DNA from: Actinomadura rudentiformis
GTDB lineage: Bacteria; Actinomycetota; Actinomycetes; Streptosporangiales; Streptosporangiaceae
Assembly (NCBI RefSeq): GCF_008923185.1
Contig: NZ_WBMT01000025.1
Location: forward strand, 62,001-126,000
Direction of reading: 5' to 3'
DNA: 64,000 bases
The notes below the pieces were generated by a model. That model ran no database searches and was not told the origin of the DNA. It was given only the letters and a program-made list of their open reading frames with translations. The position numbers and the translations under genes were made by a program. Below are positions 8,190 to 16,821 of the stretch, in pieces; the stretch's first letter is position 1; each line of letters starts with the position of its first letter.

Positions 8190-10517
8190 ATGACGGCGAT
8201 GAGTGACCCAGAGACGAGTGACACCGGCAGCGCCCCGCTGGAAGGCATCCGGGTCCTGGAATGGTCCTCTTCGATCGCGGGCGCGTACGCGGGCCGGTTG
8301 TTGTGCGATGCGGGGGCTTCAGTGACCCGCGTCGGCGGTGCCGAGACCCTCGGGCACGGCCGGCACTTCGACTCCTACCTGAACCACGGCAAGATGCGCG
8401 TGTCCGGTGACCTCGCAGAGTTGCGCCGATCGGCGTCGTCCGTCCCGGCCGACATCGTCGTCCTCGAACTGCCGGACGCCCCGGACCGCGACCTCCTCAG
8501 CGGCTTCGGCGATACCGTCGTGGCGGTCATCAGCCCCTGGGGCCTGGACGGGCCGTGGGCGGGGACGGGCCGCCCGTGGAGCGAGTTCACTCTGCAGGCC
8601 GAGGCGGGATCGCTCACCTGGCGCGGCTCGATGTCGAAGTACCCGATCATGACAGGAAGCTCGGAGGGCCTCTGGGTCGCGGGGACGATGGCGGCGGGGG
8701 CTGCGACGGCCGCCCTGCAAGGCGGCGGTGAGGGGCGGATTCTCGATGTCGCCCTGCTCGATGCGACGGTGTACACCACCAACCTCTTCCACAGCGTCAC
8801 CGCTTCGGTGTCGCGGCCATCGCGGAGCCCACGACCGAGGAGACGGCTGACCCCGAGTGTGGAACCGGCCGCGGACGGCTGGATCGGGCTCAATCTCGCT
8901 TCGGCGCAAAATCACGAGGACTTCGTGGTCTTGATCGGACGCCCGGACTGGCTTGATGACGAGCAGATGCGGACCTTCGAGGGCCGATACGCGCGGAGGG
9001 CGGAGTGGACCGCGGCGGTCCGCTCCTGGACGGTGCGGCACACCGTGCAAGAGTGCATCGACGCGTTGGCGGCGTTTCGGATCCCGGCCGCACCGGTGCA
9101 CAGCGGGGCGACGATCCTGGAGGATCCGCAGGTCGTGGCGCGGGAATTCTACGAGCCGCACCCCGACGGCCGTTTCATGGCTCCCAAGCCGCCGCTTCTC
9201 TTCGACGGCGTCCGGCCTCGGCGGAGGAAGGCCGCTCCGGCCGATGGCCCTCCGGCGCCGACCGGGCGCCGCCCGGTGGCGTCGAGCGACCTCCCGTTCG
9301 ACGGTCTCCGAGTGGTCGATCTCGGTACTTGGTGGGTCGGCGCCTATGTCGGCTCGGCGCTGGGCGCCTTCGGAGCGGATGTCGTCAAGGTCGAGAGCAC
9401 GCGGAGGATCGACGGATCGCGGACGATGGGAGGTGTGCCGGTCACACGCGACCACTGGTGGGAGTGCGGCAGCTTCTACCTCGGGGCGAACTTCAACAAG
9501 CGCAACGTGACGCTCGACATCACGCAAGCGGAGGGACGGGAGCTGCTCGTCCGGCTGATCGAGGACGCCGACGTCCTCCTCGAGAACTTCGCTCCGCGCG
9601 TCCTGGAATCGGCCGGGCTCGGCTGGGACGAGGTCCACCGCATCAACCCGCGGCTGGTCATGCTCCGGATGCCCGCCTTCGGCCTGACCGGCCCGCGGCG
9701 TGAAATGGTCGGCTACGCCCAGACGGTGGAGCAGTTCTCCGGCTTGTGCTGGCGTACGGGTTATCCCGGCGGAGACCCGACCAACCCGCAGGGCCCTGCG
9801 GACCCGATGGGCGGGGCGAACTCGTTCTTCGCGCTTGCGGCGGCGCTCCTGCGGCGCCGGGTCACGGGCCGGGGCATGCTGGTCGAGGCCGCGCTCGCCG
9901 AGGGCGCGTTGGTCATGGCGTCGGAGCAGGTGATCCGCTGGACCGCCGACGGCGAGCTGCTCGACCGGGCGGGTAACCGAGCCGTGGAGGCGCACGTCCA
10001 GGGGGCCTTCAGAGCCGGCGGCGATGAGCGCTGGATCGGCATTTCCGTGCTCGACGATGGGCAGTGGAAGGCGCTGGTCGATGTCCTCGGGTTCGCCGAC
10101 TGGCACGAGGATCACGAGCTGCGTGATCGAGTCGGCCGGCAGGCCGCCGCTGATCGGGTCGAGGCGCGCATTGCGGAATGGGTCGCCGGCAGGAAACCCG
10201 AGGATGTCGTCGACCGCCTGGTCGCGGCCGGTGTTCCCGCGGGTCTGTGCACCGACCCGCGCTGGATCCACGAACATCCGCACCTCGCGGGCCGCGGATC
10301 GTACGAACTCACGGAGCTGCCCTGGGCCGGGACGATCCCGCTCCCCACCCTGCCGTTCCGCCGGATGGGCCAGCCGACCTGGCTGACCCGCCGTCCGCCG
10401 ACGCTCGGGGAGCACAACCACGAGGTTCTCGTCGGTGAGCTCGGGCTCAGCGAGGAGACGTACGCCGGGCTGGTCGAACGCAAGGTCATCGGTGACGCCC
10501 CGGCAGGTTTCCGATGA
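8190..10517 (+). CDS. Tandem-domain CaiB/BaiF (type III) CoA-transferase-like protein
   Basis: This protein of about 775 residues holds two class III CoA-transferase domains in tandem. The first begins LEGIRVLEWSSSIAGAYAGRLLCDAGASVTRV and the second, near residue 370, begins FDGLRVVDLGTWWVGAYVGSALGAFGADVVKVES. The usual length is about 400, so this is a full internal duplication. In the first half the segment after the glycine-rich turn reads DVALLDATV, and in the second VEAALAEGAL, so the acidic residue there differs. The start at 8190 lies two bases after the previous stop and has only a weak ribosome site. It probably moves CoA between steroid acids; the partners are unknown. Confidence 0.85.
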   Translation: MTAMSDPETSDTGSAPLEGIRVLEWSSSIAGAYAGRLLCDAGASVTRVGGAETLGHGRHFDSYLNHGKMRVSGDLAELRRSASSVPADIVVLELPDAPDRDLLSGFGDTVVAVISPWGLDGPWAGTGRPWSEFTLQAEAGSLTWRGSMSKYPIMTGSSEGLWVAGTMAAGAATAALQGGGEGRILDVALLDATVYTTNLFHSVTASVSRPSRSPRPRRRLTPSVEPAADGWIGLNLASAQNHEDFVVLIGRPDWLDDEQMRTFEGRYARRAEWTAAVRSWTVRHTVQECIDALAAFRIPAAPVHSGATILEDPQVVAREFYEPHPDGRFMAPKPPLLFDGVRPRRRKAAPADGPPAPTGRRPVASSDLPFDGLRVVDLGTWWVGAYVGSALGAFGADVVKVESTRRIDGSRTMGGVPVTRDHWWECGSFYLGANFNKRNVTLDITQAEGRELLVRLIEDADVLLENFAPRVLESAGLGWDEVHRINPRLVMLRMPAFGLTGPRREMVGYAQTVEQFSGLCWRTGYPGGDPTNPQGPADPMGGANSFFALAAALLRRRVTGRGMLVEAALAEGALVMASEQVIRWTADGELLDRAGNRAVEAHVQGAFRAGGDERWIGISVLDDGQWKALVDVLGFADWHEDHELRDRVGRQAAADRVEARIAEWVAGRKPEDVVDRLVAAGVPAGLCTDPRWIHEHPHLAGRGSYELTELPWAGTIPLPTLPFRRMGQPTWLTRRPPTLGEHNHEVLVGELGLSEETYAGLVERKVIGDAPAGFR

Positions 10518-10542
10518 ATCTCGATGTGAAGCGGAGCCGACC

Positions 10543-11667
10543 GTGACGGGTCCCCTGACAGGTACGCGCGTGGTCGAGCTCGCGGCGCAGGGGCCGGGGC
10601 CGTTCGCGTGCATGCTGCTCGCCGACCTCGGGGCCGAAGTCGTGAGCGTCGAGCGCGTGGGTGCGCACCGCCATCCCGCCGACGCCCACTCGCGCGGCCG
10701 CCGATCTGTCGCGGTCAACGTCAAGGACCCTCGCGGGCGCGACGTGGTGCTCGATCTGATCGAACGGTCGGATGTCATGGTGGAGGGCTACCGGCCAGGA
10801 GCGGCCGAGCGATTGGGGCTCGGTCCGGAGGAGTGCCTTGGGCGCAATCCGCGGCTCATCTACGGACGGATGACCGGCTGGGGCCAGGACGGGCCCCTGG
10901 CCACCGCCGCCGGCCACGACCTCAACTATCTGGCCATTTCCGGAGCGCTGCACGCCATCGGCGAGTCGGGACATGGGCCCGTTCCACCGCTCAACCTGGT
11001 CGCCGACTACGGGGGCGGCGGAATGCTGCTCGCGCTGGGGATCACAGCGGCATTGCTGGAGCGCGCCGCATCCGGAAGGGGCCAGGTCATCGATGCCGCG
11101 ATGGTCGACGGCGTAGCGCTCTTGCTCGCCCCCTTCCTCGCGATGGCGGCGCGGGGAGCGTGGTCCTCCCGGGGCACCAATCTGCTCGATGGCGGAGCGC
11201 ACTTCTACCGCACCTACGAGACCTCGGACGGCGAATGGATCTCTGTCGGGGCGATCGAGCCGCGATTCTACCGCGAGTTCCTCCGGATCCTCGGCCTCGC
11301 CGAAGCCGACCTCGGACCGCAGATGGACCGGAACTGCTGGCCCTCCGCGACGGAACGCGTGGCCGCCGTGTTCGCCACGCGTACTCGTGAGGAGTGGACC
11401 CGCTCCTTCGAGGAAGTCGACGCCTGTGTGCAGCCGGTGCTCAAGCTGACCGAGGCTCTGGTGCACCCGCATGCCACCGCGCGCGGCATGTTCGTCGATA
11501 TCGACGGCGTGCCATGCCCACGGCCGGCACCGCGCTTCAGCCGTACGACCTTGGAGCTGCCGCCCCTGGCTGAGGAGCCCGGGGCGAGCACCTGCGAGGT
11601 CCTCACCGACCTGGGGCTCACCGGGAAGGACATCGCGGATCTGCGTGAGGCGGGAGTCGTCGCATGA
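10543..11667 (+). CDS. Alpha-methylacyl-CoA racemase
   Basis: This 374-residue CaiB-superfamily protein carries the racemase signatures AGHDLNYLAISGALHAIG (His), NLVADYGGGGML (Asp) and SVGAIEPRFY (Glu), matching the catalytic residues of mycobacterial Mcr and mammalian AMACR. The enzyme epimerises (25R)- and (25S)-steroid-26-oyl-CoA so that beta-oxidation can proceed. I start it at the GTG at 10543, which has GGAG six bases upstream. It lies between the tandem CaiB gene and a MaoC hydratase in the same operon. A racemase implies a branched, C25-methyl side chain in the substrate. Confidence 0.88.
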   Translation: MTGPLTGTRVVELAAQGPGPFACMLLADLGAEVVSVERVGAHRHPADAHSRGRRSVAVNVKDPRGRDVVLDLIERSDVMVEGYRPGAAERLGLGPEECLGRNPRLIYGRMTGWGQDGPLATAAGHDLNYLAISGALHAIGESGHGPVPPLNLVADYGGGGMLLALGITAALLERAASGRGQVIDAAMVDGVALLLAPFLAMAARGAWSSRGTNLLDGGAHFYRTYETSDGEWISVGAIEPRFYREFLRILGLAEADLGPQMDRNCWPSATERVAAVFATRTREEWTRSFEEVDACVQPVLKLTEALVHPHATARGMFVDIDGVPCPRPAPRFSRTTLELPPLAEEPGASTCEVLTDLGLTGKDIADLREAGVVA

Positions 11668-11695
11668 GGGTCCTGCCAATGAAGGAGCACGGACG

Positions 11696-12823
11696 ATGAG
11701 CCGGATCACGACACTCGACGGTTTCGAGAAGGAGTACCGCAAGGGACTTGGCCGACCCCTGAATCCGAGACCGTGGCGCGAGGTGACGGCCGAATGGCTG
11801 CGGCGGCACAGCGAGGGCTCCGGTGACTACAACCCGCTCTTCCGCGACGGTGCATACGCTGAGGAGGCCCGCTTCCACAGCCTCATAGGCTCGCCCTCGT
11901 TCCTCTTCTCGATCGGCTTTGGAGCCAACGCGTCCATCTGGGGGCACATCCCTCACGACGATGTCGCGATGAAAGACCTGAGCATCCTCTACCTCGGTGC
12001 GGATATCGAATGGTTCCGCCCCGTTTGGGTGGGTGACCGTGTCCGGGCGATCGAGACGCCGGTCGACCTCCGGCGCCGCGACATGCCGCAGCTCGGCGAG
12101 TCGCTCGTGTGCTCCGGCATGACCGAGTACTACAACCACCGCGCCGAGCTCGTGGCCCGGATGACCAATCACATGCTCCGGTTCGCCAACCCGGGAAGCG
12201 GGGTCTCCGCTTCGTCCTCGAGCTCGCACAGGCGGATCGCGCCCGATCCGCTCGTCTGGGAGCGGACCCGACGGGGCGGCGACCCGCTCTACTGGGAGGA
12301 CGTCCGCGAGGGGAGCGATCTGCCGGAACTGCCCAAGGGGACCTACACGACCACCGAGCTCTACCTGTTCAGCCTGGGGTCGCTGACCATCGGCCGCTCG
12401 CGGAAGGTGGACGAGGGCACCATCGACATGGGGGCCGGCGGCCGGGCCGACCCGGAGTACGCCAGGAAGACCCGGGCGCAGGCGACGTCCTTCGACTACG
12501 GACCGCAGCGGATCGCCTGGCTCAGCCAGATCATCACCGACTGGATCGGTGACTGGGGCGACCTCGTCACGTTGAGCTCCCAGCTTCGCCGCCCGAATCT
12601 CGTCGGAGACACCAACACCGTCGTCGGCTCTGTGCAGCGCGTCTACCAGGAGTCCGGCGAGGGCCGCGTCGACGTCCGGGTCGCGGTGGTCAACCAGGAC
12701 GATCTCGAGACCGCGATCGGTACGGCGACGGTGCGCCTGCCGGGGCGGGATGTGGACGAGGCGGGCAACCTGGCCGTGCTCTGGGCGCCCACCGCGGCCG
12801 CCGAGCCGACGATGTACGGCTGA
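11696..12823 (+). CDS. Two-domain MaoC-like enoyl-CoA hydratase
   Basis: The 375-residue product contains an N-terminal FAS1-like MaoC half (WLRRHSEGSGDYNPLFRDGAYAEEARFHSLIGSPSFL) and a second half from about residue 190 (DVREGSDLPELPKGTYTTTELYLFSLG). The ATG at 11696 follows GAAGGAG by eight bases. It probably hydrates a steroid enoyl-CoA in the side-chain cycle served by the two dehydrogenase subunits and the ligase of this operon. The precise substrate is not evident. Confidence 0.8.
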   Translation: MSRITTLDGFEKEYRKGLGRPLNPRPWREVTAEWLRRHSEGSGDYNPLFRDGAYAEEARFHSLIGSPSFLFSIGFGANASIWGHIPHDDVAMKDLSILYLGADIEWFRPVWVGDRVRAIETPVDLRRRDMPQLGESLVCSGMTEYYNHRAELVARMTNHMLRFANPGSGVSASSSSSHRRIAPDPLVWERTRRGGDPLYWEDVREGSDLPELPKGTYTTTELYLFSLGSLTIGRSRKVDEGTIDMGAGGRADPEYARKTRAQATSFDYGPQRIAWLSQIITDWIGDWGDLVTLSSQLRRPNLVGDTNTVVGSVQRVYQESGEGRVDVRVAVVNQDDLETAIGTATVRLPGRDVDEAGNLAVLWAPTAAAEPTMYG

Positions 12824-12866
12824 GTGGCCGAAGACTGCGAGAGCCTGACGAAGGAGCGACCACCCG

Positions 12867-13163
12867 ATGGAACTCAAACCCGGCCTCAAGCTGAAGTCGG
12901 CGGGAACGACCGCCGAGTTCATCGTCATCCGTGCCTCCGCCGGTGACGTCGACCTGACCTGCGCGGGCGCACCCCTCAACGCTGATGGATCCGGTACGGC
13001 ACCGGCGGCCGAGGCCACCGGGGAACTGCTTGTCGGAAAGCGGTACGGCGACGACGAGGGAACGGTGGAACTGCTGTGCGTCTGCGGAGGTCCGGGGCCT
13101 CTGCTCCTCAACGGCCGGACGCTGACCGCCAAGGCCGCCAAGGCCTTGCCGTCCTCGGACTGA
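12867..13163 (+). CDS. Small conserved-looking protein of unknown function
   Basis: This encodes 98 residues preceded by GAAGGAG. The product is small, has no membrane segment or signal peptide, contains three Cys (CAG and a CVC pair) and has GKRYGDDEGTVELLCVCGG in its middle. It sits 13 bases before the acyl-CoA ligase gene, inside the operon, so a link to the ligase is plausible. I do not recognise a named family and assign no function. Confidence 0.7.
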   Translation: MELKPGLKLKSAGTTAEFIVIRASAGDVDLTCAGAPLNADGSGTAPAAEATGELLVGKRYGDDEGTVELLCVCGGPGPLLLNGRTLTAKAAKALPSSD

Positions 13164-13176
13164 GCCCGGAGGACAG

Positions 13177-14679
13177 GTGAACATCGCCACCTTGCTCGAC
13201 ATCGTCTCGAGTGTCGAGCCCGACAGAATCGCGATCGGAGACGCGGAGTTCGGCATCACCCTCGGCGAGCTTCGCGAACAGGCTGCCAAGGCAGTGACCC
13301 TGATGGGTGATCAGCCTGGCCGGCCCCTGTTGTTCGGGGGTACGGCCACGGCGGCCTTTCCCATCGCGCTCTTCGGTGCTGCGGTTGCGGGGAGGCCCTT
13401 CGCCCCCATCAGCTACCGGCTGGCGCCCGGACCCTTCACCGCATTGGTGCGGGAGCAGTTGCCGACCACGCTGGTGGCGGATTTCCGGTCGACACAGGAC
13501 CTTGGTGCCCTGGACGGGCTGCGCGTGACCGATCCTGACACCTTCCTTTCCGAGGTGCGCGCCGCGCGGCGCGCTGAGAGCGAGCCGGACCAGGACCCCG
13601 AGCAGCCGGCGGTCCTACTGCACACGAGTGGCACCACCGGCAGGCCGAAGGTCGCGGTACTGCGTCATCGTCACCTGACGTCGTACGTTCTGAGCGGCAC
13701 GGAGATGCTCGGAGCCGGTCGCGACGAGGCGGCATTGGTCAGCGTGCCGCCGTACCACATCGCCGGTGTCGCGGGCCTGCTGACGGCGCTGTACGGAGGG
13801 CGCCGGATCGTGCAGCTTCCCGACTTCGAAGCGAAGACCTGGGTCCAGACCGCGGTGCGGCAGCGGATCACGCATGCGATGGTCGTGCCCACGATGCTCG
13901 CCCGGATCGTCGATGTGCTCGACCGGATCGGCACGGAGTTGCCGGACTTGCGTCACCTCTCCTACGGCGGCGGCCGGATGCCTCGACCGGTGATCGAGCG
14001 CGCTCTGGATCTGCTCCCGCACGTCGATTTCGTCAACGCGTACGGGCTGACCGAGACGACTTCGTCGATCGCGATTCTTGGACCCGAGGACCATAGGTCG
14101 GCGAGGGCGACGTCCGACCCGGGGATCCGCCGACGGCTGGAATCCGTCGGCAAACCCTTGCCGAGTGTCGAGATCATCGTGCGCGACCCGAGCGGGCGGG
14201 AGGTCCAGGCGGGTGTGGGCGGTGAGCTCTGGGTGCGCGGGCCGCAGGTCTCCGGTGAGTACGCCGCCGCCTCCCGGCTCGACGGACAGGGATGGTTCCG
14301 GACACAGGACGCGGGGCGGATCGACGCCGACGGTTACGTCTATGTCGAAGGCCGACTCGACGACGTCATCGTCCGCGGCGGGGAGAACCTGTCGCCCGGC
14401 GAGATCGAGAACGTCCTCATCGAGCATCCCGACATCGCGGACGCGGCGGTCTTCGGCGTTCCGGACATGGAATGGGGTGAGCTCGTCGTGGCCGCGGTGG
14501 TCCCCCGGGACGGCTGCTCCATCGAGGAGGCCGCCGTCCAGACCTGGGTCGCAAGTCGTCTGCGATCAACGCGGGTGCCGGCCGAGGTGCGCGTGCTGGA
14601 GAAGCTTCCTCGCAACGACCTGGGCAAGGTCCTGCGGCGTGTCCTCAGGGACGGCGGGGACGCGGTCGCTGCGGGCTGA
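13177..14679 (+). CDS. Acyl-CoA synthetase (AMP-forming, FadD-type)
   Basis: The 500-residue product has the adenylate-forming motifs in order: the P-loop HTSGTTGRPKVAVLRH (about 148), YGLTET (about 289), the hinge region WFRTQDAGRIDADGYVYVEGRLDDVIVRGGENLSPGEIE, and the C-terminal Lys segment LPRNDLGKVLRR. The start is GTG with GGAGG close upstream. It should activate a steroid carboxylic acid to its CoA ester for the side-chain cycle. Its last 35 bases overlap, tail to tail, the MarR gene on the other strand. Confidence 0.88.
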   Translation: MNIATLLDIVSSVEPDRIAIGDAEFGITLGELREQAAKAVTLMGDQPGRPLLFGGTATAAFPIALFGAAVAGRPFAPISYRLAPGPFTALVREQLPTTLVADFRSTQDLGALDGLRVTDPDTFLSEVRAARRAESEPDQDPEQPAVLLHTSGTTGRPKVAVLRHRHLTSYVLSGTEMLGAGRDEAALVSVPPYHIAGVAGLLTALYGGRRIVQLPDFEAKTWVQTAVRQRITHAMVVPTMLARIVDVLDRIGTELPDLRHLSYGGGRMPRPVIERALDLLPHVDFVNAYGLTETTSSIAILGPEDHRSARATSDPGIRRRLESVGKPLPSVEIIVRDPSGREVQAGVGGELWVRGPQVSGEYAAASRLDGQGWFRTQDAGRIDADGYVYVEGRLDDVIVRGGENLSPGEIENVLIEHPDIADAAVFGVPDMEWGELVVAAVVPRDGCSIEEAAVQTWVASRLRSTRVPAEVRVLEKLPRNDLGKVLRRVLRDGGDAVAAG

Positions 14680-15679
14680 AAAGCTCCGGATCCGTGGGGC
14701 GGATCACGCCGTCGGCCCCGATCCGACGGCTGAACAGCTGGCTGACGTAGGCCTGGACAAGCGGCGTCCAGCGCTGACGGTCCTCGGCACTGATGCCTTC
14801 GGTCAGGCCCTCGAAGGCGGTCATCTGCAAGTCGGCGACCTTCGCCAGAACGGTGGCGCCCTTGCGGGAGACCCGGATCAGGCTGCTGCGCCGGTCGAAA
14901 CCGTCGACGGCTCGGTCCACCAGGCGGAGGTCGGTGAGCTGCCGTAGCCGCTTGCTGGCCTGCGAGGGGTCGATGGCCAGCCGTTCCGCGATGTCGGCGA
15001 TCGACAGCGGGCCGCTGTGCCGGATGACCTGCAGAGTGAAGTACTCCTGCTGCCGGATCGGCAGGTCGAGGAGCTCCAAGAGATCGTTGTAGCCTCTCGA
15101 CTGACCCACCCAGGTGACCATGCCGATCATCGTGCGCGCGAAGAATCTGGTCTCGGCGTCGTGGTCGATCCCGGCGAGCTCGACCCAGCGGTCCGCTGCG
15201 GCGGACCGGGGACGGTCGGGCAATGCCTCGACCAGACGGTTGTGAACCAGGGCAAACCAGTCGGCGGTCGCCGCGATGTCCTCCTGGCTCCAGTGTTCGA
15301 CGGCCACCAGGTAGTCGCGGCTCCAGTCGACCAGCCATTGGTCGAGCACCCGGCCGGTCGGTTCCGACAGCTTGACCAGAACGCGACGGCGATCGGCGGG
15401 GTCGGTCTCGCGCACGATGTGCCCGGCGGCCGCCAGCTGACCGGCCTGGCGGCTGGCCTGCGCGAGGTCGATACCGAGCTCTTTGGCGACGGTGCTCGTC
15501 GGCACGGGTTCGCGGCCGCTGAGCAGCTCGACGAAGCGCAGATCCGACGGCGGGAGCTCGATGCCCGTCGCGGCGCGCATGCGGCGGCTGTGGGCGCGGG
15601 TGCCAGAGGCGAACGCGACCACATTGATCAACCGCAGTGTCGCCTTCTCCAGCGCGAGGTCCCCGTCGTCCGCGGCCAC
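14645..15679 (-). CDS. Tandem double-MarR transcriptional regulator
   Basis: The 344-residue protein consists of two MarR-type winged helix units. The first has SDLRFVELLSGREPVPTSTVAKELGIDLAQASRQAGQL with a basic wing (TDPADRRRVLVKLSEPTG), and the second has QEYFTLQVIRHSGPLSIADIAERLAIDPSQASKRLRQL with wing DGFDRRSSLIRVSRKG. Ordinary MarR proteins are about 150 residues and dimerise, so this one carries both halves in one chain. It starts at GTG with AAGGAG eight bases before. The upstream region to 15974 contains several repeats that may be its sites. Confidence 0.85.
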   Translation of the reverse strand: MAADDGDLALEKATLRLINVVAFASGTRAHSRRMRAATGIELPPSDLRFVELLSGREPVPTSTVAKELGIDLAQASRQAGQLAAAGHIVRETDPADRRRVLVKLSEPTGRVLDQWLVDWSRDYLVAVEHWSQEDIAATADWFALVHNRLVEALPDRPRSAAADRWVELAGIDHDAETRFFARTMIGMVTWVGQSRGYNDLLELLDLPIRQQEYFTLQVIRHSGPLSIADIAERLAIDPSQASKRLRQLTDLRLVDRAVDGFDRRSSLIRVSRKGATVLAKVADLQMTAFEGLTEGISAEDRQRWTPLVQAYVSQLFSRRIGADGVIRPTDPELFSPQRPRPRRP

Positions 15680-15728
15680 GGCGGCGGCTCCTTCCTCAGG
15701 GCGGCCCGTATCCGGTCGGTCGATCTAC

Positions 15729-15756
15729 GAGATACAGGACCTCTGGCAAATATCTC
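15729..15756. repeat. GAGATA/TATCTC inverted repeat upstream of the double-MarR gene
   Basis: GAGATA at 15729-15734 and TATCTC at 15751-15756 form 6-base inverted arms around a 16-base centre. Reading the left part on the minus strand gives CCTGTATCTC, which echoes the CATGTATCT of the two direct repeats at 15795 and 15891. It lies about 50 bases upstream of the MarR start and may be an operator. Confidence 0.35.
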
Positions 15757-15794
15757 ACAGCCGGCATCGCGATGACGCCGTCCGGTGAAGCTTA

Positions 15795-15815
15795 CTTGAT
15801 CAAGGGCATGTATCT
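15795..15815 (+). repeat. Direct repeat copy 1 (CTTGATCAAG + CATGTATCT)
   Basis: The copy contains the perfect 10-base palindrome CTTGATCAAG followed after two bases by CATGTATCT. It matches copy 2 at 15891-15911 at 17 of 21 positions, with start points 96 bp apart. It lies in the MarR/IclR divergent region and is probably a regulator site. Confidence 0.5.
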
Positions 15816-15831
15816 CTGAACCTCGACGAGG

Positions 15832-15853
15832 TGGGAGTGCAGTGTCGCTCCCA
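15832..15853. repeat. TGGGAG/CTCCCA inverted repeat upstream of iclR
   Basis: The arms TGGGAG and CTCCCA are separated by ten bases and sit between the two direct repeats. This may be an operator for the IclR protein encoded at 15975, but no other copy was found to support that. Confidence 0.35.
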
Positions 15854-15890
15854 GGATGCAGCTAGCAGCAGGTCGGCACCACGGAGTTTG

Positions 15891-15911
15891 CTTGATAAAT
15901 TTCATGTATCT
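15891..15911 (+). repeat. Direct repeat copy 2 (CTTGATAAAT + CATGTATCT)
   Basis: This is the second copy of the 21-base repeat at 15795, with the palindromic half degenerated but CATGTATCT kept. It lies 64 bases upstream of the IclR start. Two similar copies on the same side of a divergent regulator promoter suggest cooperative binding. Confidence 0.5.
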
Positions 15912-15974
15912 ACTTTCTCACTGGCCGGTTCGTCACTAGAATTGATGTCAGTTCCAATTCCGGAGGGTGCTGAC

Positions 15975-16757
15975 ATGACGATGGCACTGGCCCCGATCGG
16001 CGAAGCGGCGCCACGACCCCCCTCGATGGTCGAGCGCATGACGCTCATCATGGATTGCTTCGAAGGATCGAACGCGAGGCTCCTGCTCGAGGAGATCGCG
16101 CGCCGCACCGGGTTGCCGAGGTCGACGGCCCACCGCATCCTCGAACAGCTGGTGCGTCTCCAATGGGTCGAGCACACGAGGGCCGGTTACGGTCTTGGTC
16201 GGCGGGTCGCGCGCTGGGGGGCGCGTGAGAGTGGACACTCCGACCTCCGCGCCGCCGCGGCCCCCTGGCTCCACGAGCTCGTGATGAAGACCGATCTGGT
16301 CGTTCATCTCGCCGTGCTCGACGAGACCTCTGTGGAGTACCTCGACAAGATCGGCGGACGCAGAGCGTCGGCCGTCGCATCGAGGGTGGGCGGGCGCGCA
16401 CCTGCTCACTGCACCGCGCTGGGCAAGGCGATGCTCGCATGGCTGCCCGCCGAGAAGGTCGACGCGCTCTACGCCGGCGGCCTGCCGGTGGCCACTCAGG
16501 GCAGCATCACCGAGCTTCTGGTGCTGCATCAGGAGCTCCGGCGGATCCGCGGGCGCGGTGGGCTCGCGTTCGAGCGAGGCGAATGCGTCGAAGGCGTCGC
16601 ATGTGTCGGCGCGGCGATCCGAGGACCGGAAAGACCGGTCGCCGCCGTTTCGCTCGCCGGACCTCAGGGAGCGCCCCTGGAGGTCGTCGCCCCGCTGGTG
16701 CGTGACGCCGTCAACCGCATCGGCCGCGAACTGCTCGGCACAGCGCTGCGCGTGTGA
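15975..16757 (+). CDS. IclR-family transcriptional regulator
   Basis: This 260-residue protein has an N-terminal winged helix (SMVERMTLIMDCFEG, then LEEIARRTGLPRSTAHRILEQLVRLQWVEH) and an IclR effector domain (SRVGGRAPAHCTALGKAMLAWLP). I start it at 15975, where GGAGGG stands seven bases before the ATG; the upstream in-frame extension looks non-coding. It resembles the second IclR at 27639-28490 in both domains. The effector is probably a steroid intermediate, by context only. It is divergent from the double-MarR gene across the repeat-rich region 15680-15974. Confidence 0.87.
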   Translation: MTMALAPIGEAAPRPPSMVERMTLIMDCFEGSNARLLLEEIARRTGLPRSTAHRILEQLVRLQWVEHTRAGYGLGRRVARWGARESGHSDLRAAAAPWLHELVMKTDLVVHLAVLDETSVEYLDKIGGRRASAVASRVGGRAPAHCTALGKAMLAWLPAEKVDALYAGGLPVATQGSITELLVLHQELRRIRGRGGLAFERGECVEGVACVGAAIRGPERPVAAVSLAGPQGAPLEVVAPLVRDAVNRIGRELLGTALRV

Positions 16758-16821
16758 CCCTGTCGCGCTGCGAGCCCGACCGTCCGCCCCGTCGCTGCTC
16801 CTGGTCGAGTGACAAGGCCGC

